A stretch of DNA of 14,601 bases from Bacteroidales bacterium (GTDB taxonomy: Bacteria; Bacteroidota; Bacteroidia; Bacteroidales; UBA3824), in assembly GCA_016293845.1 (NCBI GenBank), contig JAEDDH010000041.1, forward strand, positions 1-14,601, given 5' to 3'. Positions 7,364 to 14,550 of this stretch are shown one piece after another. Position 1 is the stretch's first letter. Each line of letters opens with the position of its first letter. Made by a program: the position numbers and the translations under genes. The notes beneath the pieces are model-generated. The model ran no database searches and was not told the DNA's origin. It saw nothing but the letters and a program-made list of their open reading frames with translations.

Positions 7364-10300
7364 ATGGACAAAATATTTAAGACCCTTGCGGCAGCGGGCA
7401 TTTTATCTGTCAACTGCCTATCGCTCAACGCTCAGCAACTGCCAAAAGAGTGTTGCGACCCAAACATTGTAGAATTTAACCGCGAACCTATGCACGCTTC
7501 GTGGTTTCCCTACGACAACGAAAATTCATCGATTCAGCAAACTGAGCAATCGAAATACTTTGTTAACCTCAACGGCGATTGGAAATTCTTTTTTGCCGAA
7601 GACCCGGGCAAGTGTCCCGATGGTTTTGAAAAATCGGATTTCAACGACAGCGGTTGGAAAAACCTCGCAGTGCCAGCCGATTGGCAGATGAACGGCTACG
7701 GTTACCCCATCTACACAAACGTTACTTACGATTTTAGCCGCGACCCGCAGCCGCCTAACGTGCCGTTTGAAAACAATTGGACAGGTCTTTACCGCAAGAA
7801 AATCGAAATTCCGCAAAGTTGGGACGGTTTGGATGTGATACTCCAAGTAGACGGTGCAAGAAGTGCGCTATTTGTCTATGTTAATGGCAATTACGCAGGA
7901 TATTCCGAGGACTCTAAACTTGCCGCCGAATTTAACATCACACCTTATATTAATAAGGGCAAAAATGTGGTGGCGTTTAAAATTTTGCGTTGGAGCGATG
8001 CATCGTATTTAGAGGACCAAGACTTTTTCCGTTTCAACGGTATCGAACGCGGAGTTGCGCTCATTGCCCGTCCTAAGGCGTTTGTCAAGGATATAAAAAT
8101 CAACGCAGAACCCAGCCGCGACTACAAAAACGGCACGGTAAAATGCACTTTTGACATTGCAAACCACACCGAAAACACCATTTCGTCGTATGTGATAGCC
8201 AAGGTTTATCAGGGCAGCAAAATGATTGGACAGCAGATGTCGACAGTAAACGTGGTAAAGGGCGGCTCGGCTCAAAAAGAGGTGACGGTGGCAGTGCCGA
8301 ATATCAGTCTTTGGAGCGCCGAAACTCCTAACTTATACCGAGTTGCAGTTCAGTTTCGCACGCCGGGCATCGAAACGCAGTATTTCTCGTTCAACGTAGG
8401 TTTCCGCCGCATAGAAATCAAAGACGGCGTTTTGATGGTAAACGACAAGAAGATATATATAAAAGGTGTAGACCGTCACGAGCACGACCAGTACACCGGA
8501 CACGTGATTACCCGCGAATCGATGCTTGAAGATATCAAGTTAATGAAAGCCAACAACATAAACGCTGTGCGCACGTCGCATTATCCCAACGACCCTTATT
8601 GGTATCACCTCTGCGATAGTCTCGGCATCTACCTTGTAGACGAAGCCAACCTCGAATCGCACGGATTGATTTACGGACCTAAGAACATAGCAGGTGTAAA
8701 ACTATGGCAACATTCTCACGTAGAGCGTGTTATGCGAATGGCTATACGCGACAAAAACCATCCGAGCATTATCATTTGGAGTCTTGGCAACGAGGCGGGC
8801 AACGGCTCAAATTTTGAAGTTTGCTACGACAGTCTCAAAGCCTACGACCCCACACGTCCCATCCAGTACGAACCCGCAGGCGAGGCACGCAACACCGACA
8901 TCGTTTGCCCAATGTATCCCTTCGACTATGTGAAAAAATACGGTCAGAACCTCCACGAGCGTCCTATGATTCTCTGCGAATACGAGCACTCAATGGGCAA
9001 CAGCACCGGCAACATCAAGGAGTATTGGGATCTGTTTAAATCGAGTTACCAACTTCAAGGCGGATTTATTTGGGATTGGGTAGACCAAGGCATAGTTAAA
9101 ACCAAAAACGGACAGAAATATTGGGCTTGGGGCGGCGACTTTGGTCCCGAGGGCACTCCCAGCGACGGCAATTTCTGTATGAACGGACTTGTAAACCCCG
9201 ACCGTACCCCCCACCCCGCTCTCGAAGAGGTTAAGTATCAATATCAAAACATCGACATCCGCCGTCATCCGCTCAACGATAGCATACGCATCACCAACAA
9301 CTACAATTTTGTGGATTTGAGTATGTTTCGCGCCGACTTCACCATTTTAGAAAACGGCCTAGTTCTTACAAAATTTTATATGGATGATTTTCCGGCAATA
9401 CAGCCCGGCAAGTCGCTCAACATCTGTCCCGACCAAATCAAAAACCTCAAAAAGAAAGAGGGGAAGGAGTATTTCTTGAATGTTTCGTTTAGCCTCAAAA
9501 AAGATTTCACTTGCGTTCCCGAAGGCACAGTTTTGGCGCAAGAGCAAATTCACCTACCCTCAATCAGCGATTTTGCCGACGACGAGGTTATCAAAGTAGA
9601 CCGCAGCCTAAAAGTGGAAACACCCAAAGACAAAGAGTTCTATATTGTTGTAACCAAGAATCTTACAATCAAGTTTAGCCGCAAAACGGGATTAATTGAA
9701 CATATCAACACATCCAACAATCCCGAGAATATGCTCCGCAGTCCCATTGAACCAAACTTTTGGCGTGCCCCCACCGACAACGATTTTGGCAACCGTATGC
9801 CCGAACGTTGCAAGGCGTGGATGCTCGACAGCAAGGAGTACAAACTGATTTCGTTTCAGCCCAGCACCGACAACTTTGGCAGCAACGTACGCGCAGTTTA
9901 CTCGCTTCCCAACACCAAGACAGAACTTATAATGGAATATTACATTTTTGGCAACGGATGGATCGACATCACCGAGTCGCTCAACACCAAAGACCAGAAA
10001 AACCTGCCCATTATGCCCCGCTTCGGAATCAAATTTAATGTGGCAAAATATTTCAACGTTATCGACTGGTATGGCCGCGGACCTCACGAAAACTACTGCG
10101 ACCGCAAAAGCAGCGCATTTATAGGACGTTACACCTCATCGCCCGAACAGATGTGCTACCTCTACCCCAGCCCACAGGAAAACGGCAACCGCACCGACAA
10201 CCGTTTGATGCGTATGTCGAACGGCAAAGGCTACGGACTTGAAATCAAACAGAGCAACGACACCCGTCAGCCCTTTGAGTTTAGCGTAACGCCCTACACC

Positions 10301-10498
10301 ATCGACGACCTTGCACAGCCCGAGCGCGGCAAGAAACACACCGTAGACCTCCCGCAAAACAATTTCTACGCCGTTACCATCGACTACCGTCAGCAGGGTC
10401 TCGCTGGCAACGACTCGTGGGGCGCAATGCCCCTTCCCGAATACCGCATCGAACCCAAAGAGTTCTCATTCACATTTGTTTTAAAACCGATATTGTAA
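7364..10498 (+). CDS. lacZ: Secreted GH2 beta-galactosidase (LacZ type)
   Basis: This enzyme hydrolyses terminal beta-D-galactose residues. I chose the ATG at 7364 over a TTG at 7349, because it gives a clean signal peptide starting MDKIFKTLAAAGILS with probable cleavage after LNA; export to the periplasm is expected. The mature part of the 1044-residue product shows all five LacZ-type domains: an N-terminal sugar-binding jelly roll (about 35-240), an Ig-like domain, the TIM barrel (about 350-650), a second Ig-like domain and the C-terminal small-chain domain (about 755-1044, with RAPTDNDFGN and WYGRGPHENY). The acid/base Glu477 lies in SLGNEAGNG and the nucleophile Glu539 in ILCEYEHSMGN. RTSHYPN and the VDRHEH loop are also intact. 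No SusC/SusD or regulator lies beside it, so the natural substrate cannot be inferred from context. Confidence 0.94.
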   Translation: MDKIFKTLAAAGILSVNCLSLNAQQLPKECCDPNIVEFNREPMHASWFPYDNENSSIQQTEQSKYFVNLNGDWKFFFAEDPGKCPDGFEKSDFNDSGWKNLAVPADWQMNGYGYPIYTNVTYDFSRDPQPPNVPFENNWTGLYRKKIEIPQSWDGLDVILQVDGARSALFVYVNGNYAGYSEDSKLAAEFNITPYINKGKNVVAFKILRWSDASYLEDQDFFRFNGIERGVALIARPKAFVKDIKINAEPSRDYKNGTVKCTFDIANHTENTISSYVIAKVYQGSKMIGQQMSTVNVVKGGSAQKEVTVAVPNISLWSAETPNLYRVAVQFRTPGIETQYFSFNVGFRRIEIKDGVLMVNDKKIYIKGVDRHEHDQYTGHVITRESMLEDIKLMKANNINAVRTSHYPNDPYWYHLCDSLGIYLVDEANLESHGLIYGPKNIAGVKLWQHSHVERVMRMAIRDKNHPSIIIWSLGNEAGNGSNFEVCYDSLKAYDPTRPIQYEPAGEARNTDIVCPMYPFDYVKKYGQNLHERPMILCEYEHSMGNSTGNIKEYWDLFKSSYQLQGGFIWDWVDQGIVKTKNGQKYWAWGGDFGPEGTPSDGNFCMNGLVNPDRTPHPALEEVKYQYQNIDIRRHPLNDSIRITNNYNFVDLSMFRADFTILENGLVLTKFYMDDFPAIQPGKSLNICPDQIKNLKKKEGKEYFLNVSFSLKKDFTCVPEGTVLAQEQIHLPSISDFADDEVIKVDRSLKVETPKDKEFYIVVTKNLTIKFSRKTGLIEHINTSNNPENMLRSPIEPNFWRAPTDNDFGNRMPERCKAWMLDSKEYKLISFQPSTDNFGSNVRAVYSLPNTKTELIMEYYIFGNGWIDITESLNTKDQKNLPIMPRFGIKFNVAKYFNVIDWYGRGPHENYCDRKSSAFIGRYTSSPEQMCYLYPSPQENGNRTDNRLMRMSNGKGYGLEIKQSNDTRQPFEFSVTPYTIDDLAQPERGKKHTVDLPQNNFYAVTIDYRQQGLAGNDSWGAMPLPEYRIEPKEFSFTFVLKPIL

Positions 10499-10520
10499 AT
10501 TAATAAGATAAGAAAAAGAA

Positions 10521-10549
10521 AAGGACGGCAGAAAGGCTGTCCTTTTTTT
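10521..10549 (+). terminator. Rho-independent terminator after the beta-galactosidase
   Basis: AAGGACGGC (10521-10529) pairs with GCTGTCCTT (10536-10544), with one G-T wobble and a 6-nt loop, followed by a T run to 10549. It begins 22 bp after the beta-galactosidase stop codon. Confidence 0.9.
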
Positions 10550-10620
10550 ATTTTTCACTTTTTCAGCAAAATCCAAGAAAAAATTGCACCAATATGTATA
10601 TCTTCGTGGCGCCCCCCCTG

Positions 10621-10915
10621 ATGGCAAACACCACCAACATAGACGTGCAACAAAGAATAACTCAGATAAAAACACATCTGCGCACTGGCGACCGCAAAGC
10701 TGCTGCCACCGGATACGCTTACTTTGTAAAATGTTATTCACAGAATATCATCGACACGACCGTCTTCTTCTACACCTTTATTATTATCAAAAAAACCAAT
10801 AAAAGAGATTGCATTTATAATGAATTCCGACGCCAACACATTGGGTGTAAGGCTTCACCGCATCCGCAAACGCCTCCTCACCACAATAGAGCAACAAAAA
10901 AACACGATGTTTTAA
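10621..10915 (+). pseudogene. Possible frameshifted remnant of a small gene
   Basis: Frame 1 gives MANTTNIDVQQRITQ and on to about SQNIID near 10755. From about there another frame continues without stops through KKPIKEIAFIMNSDANTLG to a TAA at 10913-10915. A single-base shift in 10740-10765 would join them into one product of roughly 97 residues. Codon use in both halves resembles the neighbouring genes. I do not recognise a family. The alternatives are chance ORFs, or a real 31-residue ORF at 10820-10915. Seven C residues (10612-10618) lie just before the first ATG. Confidence 0.2.
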
Positions 10916-10925
10916 AAAATTTTAG

Positions 10926-10980
10926 TTTTTTGATGTAAACCATACAAAATCATTTTGATACACTATCGAACATCAAAAAA
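10926..10980. repeat. Nested inverted repeat in AT-rich spacer
   Basis: TTTTTTGATGT (10926-10936) is perfectly repeated in inverse as ACATCAAAAAA (10970-10980). Inside the 33-bp spacer sits a second perfect palindrome, CAAAAT-C-ATTTTG (10945-10957). There is no T run placed like a terminator for either neighbouring gene. It could be a protein-binding site or a recombination scar; its function is unknown. Confidence 0.6.
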
Positions 10981-10982
10981 TA

Positions 10983-11014
10983 TTTGTACAAAACAAAAAT
11001 AAACTTTATCATTG
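10983..11014 (+). promoter_or_regulatory. Promoter-like site upstream of a seven-codon ORF
   Basis: TTTG (10983-10986) is followed after 20 bp by TATCATTG (11007-11014), one mismatch from TAnnTTTG. Transcription would begin close to the ATG at 11021, which opens only a seven-codon frame (MSTAEKL, stop). The site could drive a small RNA ending at the hairpin at 11163-11208, be the remnant of a lost gene's promoter, or be chance in AT-rich DNA. Confidence 0.3.
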
Positions 11015-11099
11015 TGCATTATGAGTACAGCAGAAAAACTGTAATATTTTCCCCCTTTTGCTGTCTAATAGTCAAAATAAACAACCATCAACAACAAAA

Positions 11100-11142
11100 A
11101 AGTCAGCCAAATTCGCGGTTTTTTATCGAATTTGGCTGACTT
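11100..11142 (-). terminator. Long perfect hairpin, probable second terminator for ddh
   Basis: AAGTCAGCCAAATTCG (11100-11115) and CGAATTTGGCTGACTT (11127-11142) form a perfect 16-bp stem with an 11-nt loop. On the minus strand the stem runs directly into TTTTTT, so it fits a terminator for leftward transcription from ddh. On the plus strand no T run follows. It is a backup to the terminator at 11163-11208, or it ends or structures another RNA. Confidence 0.7.
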
Positions 11143-11162
11143 ATTACCATTCACCAACACAC

Positions 11163-11208
11163 AAAAAAAAACAACCACACTCCTATTATAAGAATGTGGT
11201 TGTTTTTT
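11163..11208 (-). terminator. Bidirectional terminator downstream of ddh
   Basis: ACAACCACA (11171-11179) pairs with TGTGGTTGT (11195-11203), extended by A tracts on the left and T tracts on the right (11203-11208). Both strands therefore have a stem followed by U residues. It begins 22 bp beyond the ddh stop and would also catch rightward read-through from the beta-galactosidase side. Confidence 0.85.
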
Positions 11209-11230
11209 ATTTAAAATATTGTGTGTCAGA

Positions 11231-12136
11231 TTACACCATATGCAGCAAGAAATCCTCTACATCGCCGCCAACGAGGTCGAAGGGGGCAATCTGAGGAAGC
11301 GAGTAGCAGCCCGGGTTCTGTTTTACAACGGCACGTGCGCAGGCACAGAGAACTTGTCCTGTGAGAGCGGGGTTGTTGATGCTCATCGAAAACGAGAAAC
11401 GCTGATTCTGAGTGTCGCCGCTAATGCCTTTGCGCTCCAAAAGAACGCCGTGACCCATATCGCGAAGGTCGTTTACGCAGGTAACTTCGTGTACGTGAGT
11501 GTCATCGTGCGAAAAATACGAGTCGGTTTTGATGGCTTTTTCCACGTCGGCAAACTTAGCGCCTTTTTCGAGTTCTACATAAACATCGCGGCGGTGGATA
11601 CCTGTGCCAAGAGGAATTGTCATCGAAAGAGCGTCTTTTACGCCTTTTTTGCTGCGGGCAACTACCGAGTGACCCATGCTCATTCCAGGACCAAAGTTGG
11701 TGTAAGTCAAACCTTTGGGAGCCATAGCCAAAAGCAATGTGCGGATTACCGAGTCTGTACCGGGGTCCCATCCTGCCGAAATAATAGCGGCTGCCTTGTG
11801 TTTTTTGCCGGCTGCGTCGAGAGCCTTGTAAAGTTTAAGTATTTCTTCGCCGTGAATATCGAAACTATCCACTGTGCAGATACCCTTTTCGATAAGTTTT
11901 TGAGCGGCTGCGGGAATCTCGCGCGAGGGCAACGCCAAAATAGCGGCGTCAACTTTGCCCAACTCGTCGATATCGGCAACCACCTTTACGCCTTCGAGAA
12001 AAGCGTCTTTTTTGCCGAGCGATTCTTTGCGACGAACCACGCCTACGAGTTCCATATCAGCGGCAGCCTTCACCGCCTGAATAGAGTAACGGCCTATGTT
12101 GCCGTAACCTACAATTGCTACTTTTATTTTTGCCAT
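11231..12136 (-). CDS. ddh: meso-Diaminopimelate D-dehydrogenase
   Basis: Ddh reductively aminates L-2-amino-6-oxopimelate (tetrahydrodipicolinate) with ammonia and NADPH to give meso-diaminopimelate in one step. This bypasses the succinylase, acetylase or aminotransferase branches and supplies peptidoglycan and lysine synthesis in the cytoplasm. The 301-residue product starts MAKIKVAIVGYGNIGRY, with the dinucleotide-binding GYGNIG at 10-15. VDSFDIHGE (89-97), SAGWDPGTDS (120-129) and NFGPGMSMGHSVVAR (147-161) are characteristic catalytic or substrate-binding segments of the family. Length fits the Bacteroidota form. It is a single-gene unit, convergent with the beta-galactosidase and divergent from groES. 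No perfect TAnnTTTG promoter was found close to the start. A longer open frame on the opposite strand is a shadow. Confidence 0.95.
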   Translation of the reverse strand: MAKIKVAIVGYGNIGRYSIQAVKAAADMELVGVVRRKESLGKKDAFLEGVKVVADIDELGKVDAAILALPSREIPAAAQKLIEKGICTVDSFDIHGEEILKLYKALDAAGKKHKAAAIISAGWDPGTDSVIRTLLLAMAPKGLTYTNFGPGMSMGHSVVARSKKGVKDALSMTIPLGTGIHRRDVYVELEKGAKFADVEKAIKTDSYFSHDDTHVHEVTCVNDLRDMGHGVLLERKGISGDTQNQRFSFSMSINNPALTGQVLCACARAVVKQNPGCYSLPQIAPFDLVGGDVEDFLLHMV

Positions 12137-12488
12137 TTTGTATAAATTTTTTGAATTATTGCATATTAATAATTTGTGTAAAATTACAAAAAACTCTTAT
12201 TGCTCGTTACCCTGCCACCACATTTTTACGAAAAATACTGATAGTGTTTCTTTTAATTTATTGTGTAATAATATTTTAATAACAATGGCAGAAACTGACA
12301 CCGCTGTCATACGCTGACATTTTGGCAAACCTTTAATTAATAATACATTATCCCAAAATGACACAACAATACACTGCCAGCACTGACACAAACTCTGCCA
12401 AAATGTCCGCTTTTATCCTTTGGCACAAAATATGACAACCCAAAAGTTGAAAAAACAAATTTATAAAACAATTTAAAAACTATATAAA
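12137..12488. other. Divergent ddh/groES intergenic region
   Basis: This region has no credible gene. The first 110 bp next to ddh is AT-rich and should contain the ddh promoter, but no perfect Bacteroidota -7 element is near its start. Bases 12296-12434 hold a dense set of TGACA and CATTTTGG motifs (listed separately). The last 50 bp before groES is an A-rich leader without a Shine-Dalgarno sequence. No exact plus-strand TAnnTTTG occurs; the nearest is TATCCTTTG at 12414-12422, which has a 3-nt gap. Confidence 0.6.
12296..12434 (+). promoter_or_regulatory. Repeated TGACA / CATTTTGGCA motif array upstream of groESL
   Basis: TGACA-CCGC-TGTCA forms a short palindrome at 12296-12309. GACATTTTGGCA at 12316-12327 is perfectly inverted as TGCCAAAATGTC at 12396-12407. 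A related inverted copy, CCAAAATGACA, lies at about 12353-12363. Further TGACA units lie near 12383 and 12433, and TTTGGCAC is at 12419-12426. Spacing and orientation suggest binding sites for a regulator of the chaperonin operon. The CIRCE element (TTAGCACTC-N9-GAGTGCTAA) is absent. Confidence 0.5.
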
Positions 12489-12764
12489 ATGGCATTAAAC
12501 ATTAAACCCCTCGGCACGAGAGTAGTAGTTAAAGTGCAGGAAGCCGAAAACAAAACAAAATCAGGAATTTACATTCCAGATTCGGCAAAAGAAAAACCGC
12601 AACGCGGCGAAATTGTTGCAGTAGGCAACGGTACAAAAGACGAGGCTATGGAACTCAAAGCTGGCGACATCGTACTCTACGGCAAATACGCAGGTACAAA
12701 AATCGAACTCGACGGCGAAGAGTACCTCATTATGAACCAATCAGACGTTTTGGCTATTGTTTAA
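12489..12764 (+). CDS. groES: Co-chaperonin GroES (Hsp10)
   Basis: GroES forms the heptameric lid of the GroEL folding chamber in the cytoplasm. The 91-residue product starts MALNIKPLGTRVVVKVQEAE. It contains the mobile loop region around ENKTKSGIYIPDSAKEKPQ (about 20-38), followed by RGEIVAVGNG and the C-terminal DGEEYLIMNQSDVLAIV. Length is typical. It is the first gene of the groESL operon, 21 bp before groEL. The leader is A-rich with no Shine-Dalgarno sequence. The upstream motif array suggests dedicated stress regulation, but this is inferred. Confidence 0.98.
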   Translation: MALNIKPLGTRVVVKVQEAENKTKSGIYIPDSAKEKPQRGEIVAVGNGTKDEAMELKAGDIVLYGKYAGTKIELDGEEYLIMNQSDVLAIV

Positions 12765-12785
12765 TCAAGTAAATTTTGATCTATT

Positions 12786-14420
12786 ATGGCAAAAGAAATT
12801 AAATACAATATCGAAGCAAGAGACCTTTTGAAAAAAGGTGTTGACGAACTTGCAAACGCAGTAAAAACCACTCTCGGACCCAAAGGTCGCAACGTGGTAA
12901 TCGAAAAGAAATTCGGTGCTCCCCAAATCACAAAAGACGGCGTAACAGTTGCAAAAGAAATCGAACTCGACGATCCCTTTATGAATATGGGCGCACAGTT
13001 GGTAAAAGAAGTTGCTTCAAAAACCAACGACCTTGCTGGCGACGGCACCACTACCGCCACTGTTCTTGCTCAGGCTATCGTTGGCGTTGGCTTAAAGAAC
13101 GTTACAGCAGGCGCAAACCCCACCGACCTCAAACGCGGTATCGACAAGGCTGTTGCCAAAGTGGTAGAAAACCTCAAAGCCAATTCAGAGGAAGTGGGCG
13201 ACGACAACTCTAAAATTGAGGCTGTTGCACGCATCTCTGCCAACAACGACGCTGAAATCGGAAAACTCATCGCCGACGCTATGGCAAAGGTTAAAAAAGA
13301 AGGCGTTATCACAATCGAAGAGGCAAAAGTTGCCGAAACTTCTGTCGACGTGGTAGAAGGTATGCAGTTCGACCGCGGATACATTTCGCCCTACTTCATC
13401 ACCGACTCTGAAAAAATGGAAGGCATTTACGAGAAACCTTACATCCTCATCCACGACGAAAAAATCTCGATGATGAAAGACCTTATGCCTATCCTCGAAC
13501 CCGTTGTTACACAGGGACACGCACTCATCATCATTGCTGAGGACGTTACCGACGAGGCGCTTGCAACATTGGTAGTTAACCGTTTGCGCAATCCTTCGTT
13601 CAAAGTGGCAGCAGTTAAGGCTCCCGGATTTGGCGACCGCAGAAAAGAGATGCTCCAAGACATCGCTATCCTCACCGGCGGCACAGTTATCACCAAAGAA
13701 ACTGGTCTAGAACTCAAAAACGCTACCATCGATATGCTTGGCTCTTGCGACAAAGTGGTTATCAACAAAGAAAACACCACCATCGTCAACGGCACAGGCG
13801 ACAAACAAGCCATCAAAGACCGCGTGGCTCAAATCAAGGCTCAGATCGAAAAATCTACTTCCGACTACGACAAAGAAAAACTTCACGAGCGTCTTGCAAA
13901 ACTCGCTGGCGGCGTAGCAGTTATCCACGTTGGAGCAGCATCTGAGGTAGAAATGAAAGAGAAGAAAGACCGCGTAGAAGACGCCCTCAGCGCCACACGT
14001 GCAGCAGTTGAAGAAGGTATCGTTCCCGGCGGCGGCGTAAGTTACATCCGCGCTATCGAGGCTCTCAAAGACCTCAAAGGCGACAACGAAGACCAAAACA
14101 CTGGTATCGCTATCATCAAACGCGCATTGGAAGAGCCCTTGCGTCAGATAGTTGAAAACGCAGGCGAAGAAGGTTCGGTAGTAGTTCAAAACGTAAAAGA
14201 CGGCAAAGGTTCGTTTGGATACAACGCATTCCTTGGCAAATACGAAGACCTCAAACAAGCCGGCGTAATCGACCCGACCAAAGTAGCCCGTGTAGCCATC
14301 GAAAACGCAGCATCGGTAGCCGGCACACTCCTCACCACCGAGTGTGTAATCGCCGAAAAGAAAGAAGACAAACCCGCCGCTCCCGCAATGCCCAACCCAG
14401 GAATGGGTGGAATGTACTAG
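12786..14420 (+). CDS. groEL: Chaperonin GroEL (Hsp60)
   Basis: GroEL is the double-ring ATPase that folds cytosolic proteins together with GroES. The 544-residue product is full length. The ATP-binding residues are present: KDGVTVAK with D51, GDGTTTATV with D86, and the catalytic Asp in RVEDALSATRAAVEEG (D399). GIVPGGG follows at about 411-417. The apical domain runs through residues about 190-375. The C-terminus is a short Gly/Met-rich tail (PGMGGMY), as in most bacterial chaperonins. No anomaly is visible. It shares a transcript with groES and is closed by the terminator at 14443-14478. Confidence 0.99.
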   Translation: MAKEIKYNIEARDLLKKGVDELANAVKTTLGPKGRNVVIEKKFGAPQITKDGVTVAKEIELDDPFMNMGAQLVKEVASKTNDLAGDGTTTATVLAQAIVGVGLKNVTAGANPTDLKRGIDKAVAKVVENLKANSEEVGDDNSKIEAVARISANNDAEIGKLIADAMAKVKKEGVITIEEAKVAETSVDVVEGMQFDRGYISPYFITDSEKMEGIYEKPYILIHDEKISMMKDLMPILEPVVTQGHALIIIAEDVTDEALATLVVNRLRNPSFKVAAVKAPGFGDRRKEMLQDIAILTGGTVITKETGLELKNATIDMLGSCDKVVINKENTTIVNGTGDKQAIKDRVAQIKAQIEKSTSDYDKEKLHERLAKLAGGVAVIHVGAASEVEMKEKKDRVEDALSATRAAVEEGIVPGGGVSYIRAIEALKDLKGDNEDQNTGIAIIKRALEEPLRQIVENAGEEGSVVVQNVKDGKGSFGYNAFLGKYEDLKQAGVIDPTKVARVAIENAASVAGTLLTTECVIAEKKEDKPAAPAMPNPGMGGMY

Positions 14421-14442
14421 GATTTAGTTCCCAGATATAAAT

Positions 14443-14478
14443 AAAAAAGAGCCGCCAGATATGGTGGCTCTTTTTTTT
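14443..14478 (+). terminator. Rho-independent terminator of groESL
   Basis: The 15-nt arm 14443-14457 (AAAAAAGAGCCGCCA) pairs with 14462-14476 through one G-T wobble and a 4-nt loop, and is followed by a T run to 14478. It begins 22 bp after the groEL stop codon. Confidence 0.92.
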
Positions 14479-14495
14479 GTATTGATTATTAACTA

Positions 14496-14550
14496 TTATT
14501 GCTGTCCGATAAAAAAGATACACGACTTCCATATAGACTTTACAATGTAT
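14496..14550 (+). repeat. 55-bp dispersed/inverted repeat, right copy
   Basis: This is the inverted partner of 1-55, with three mismatches in 55 bp. It begins TTATTGCTGTCCGATAAAA, 17 bp beyond the groEL terminator, in the same orientation relative to the upstream gene as the left copy has relative to nqrF. Similarity stops sharply after 14550 as far as can be compared, because the left copy meets the window edge. No transposase gene lies next to it within the 51 bp that remain. Confidence 0.85.

Larger units (their letters stand above)
10550..11230. other. Gene-poor region with ORF fragments
   Basis: No ORF here is convincing as a gene. On the plus strand a reading frame from the ATG at 10621 (MANTTNIDVQQRITQ...) looks protein-like for about 40 codons and then turns low-complexity. 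A different frame reads openly from about 10750 into a 31-codon ORF at 10820-10915 starting MNSDANTLGVRLHRIRKRL. Together they could be a frameshifted remnant of one small gene. The right half is strongly AT-rich and holds a nested palindrome, a promoter-like site and two hairpins, listed separately. No tRNA or known RNA family was recognised. Confidence 0.55.

Noticed and set aside
10612..10618. A C7 tract as a phase-variation switch.
   Set aside because: It is short, lies before rather than inside a credible gene, and no intact downstream reading frame depends on it.
11219..12145. A 308-codon plus-strand open frame covering the whole of ddh, slightly longer than ddh.
   Set aside because: The minus-strand product has all Ddh motifs. 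The plus-strand translation has no recognisable family and is a codon-bias shadow.
12197..12391. A 64-codon minus-strand open frame between ddh and groES.
   Set aside because: The product is Cys/Trp-rich with no family likeness and overlaps the regulatory motif array.
12419..12436. A sigma-54 promoter for groESL (TTTGGCAC at -24).
   Set aside because: The invariant GC of the -12 element is not at the required spacing: ATGA is found where TTGC is expected. I keep it only as a resemblance.
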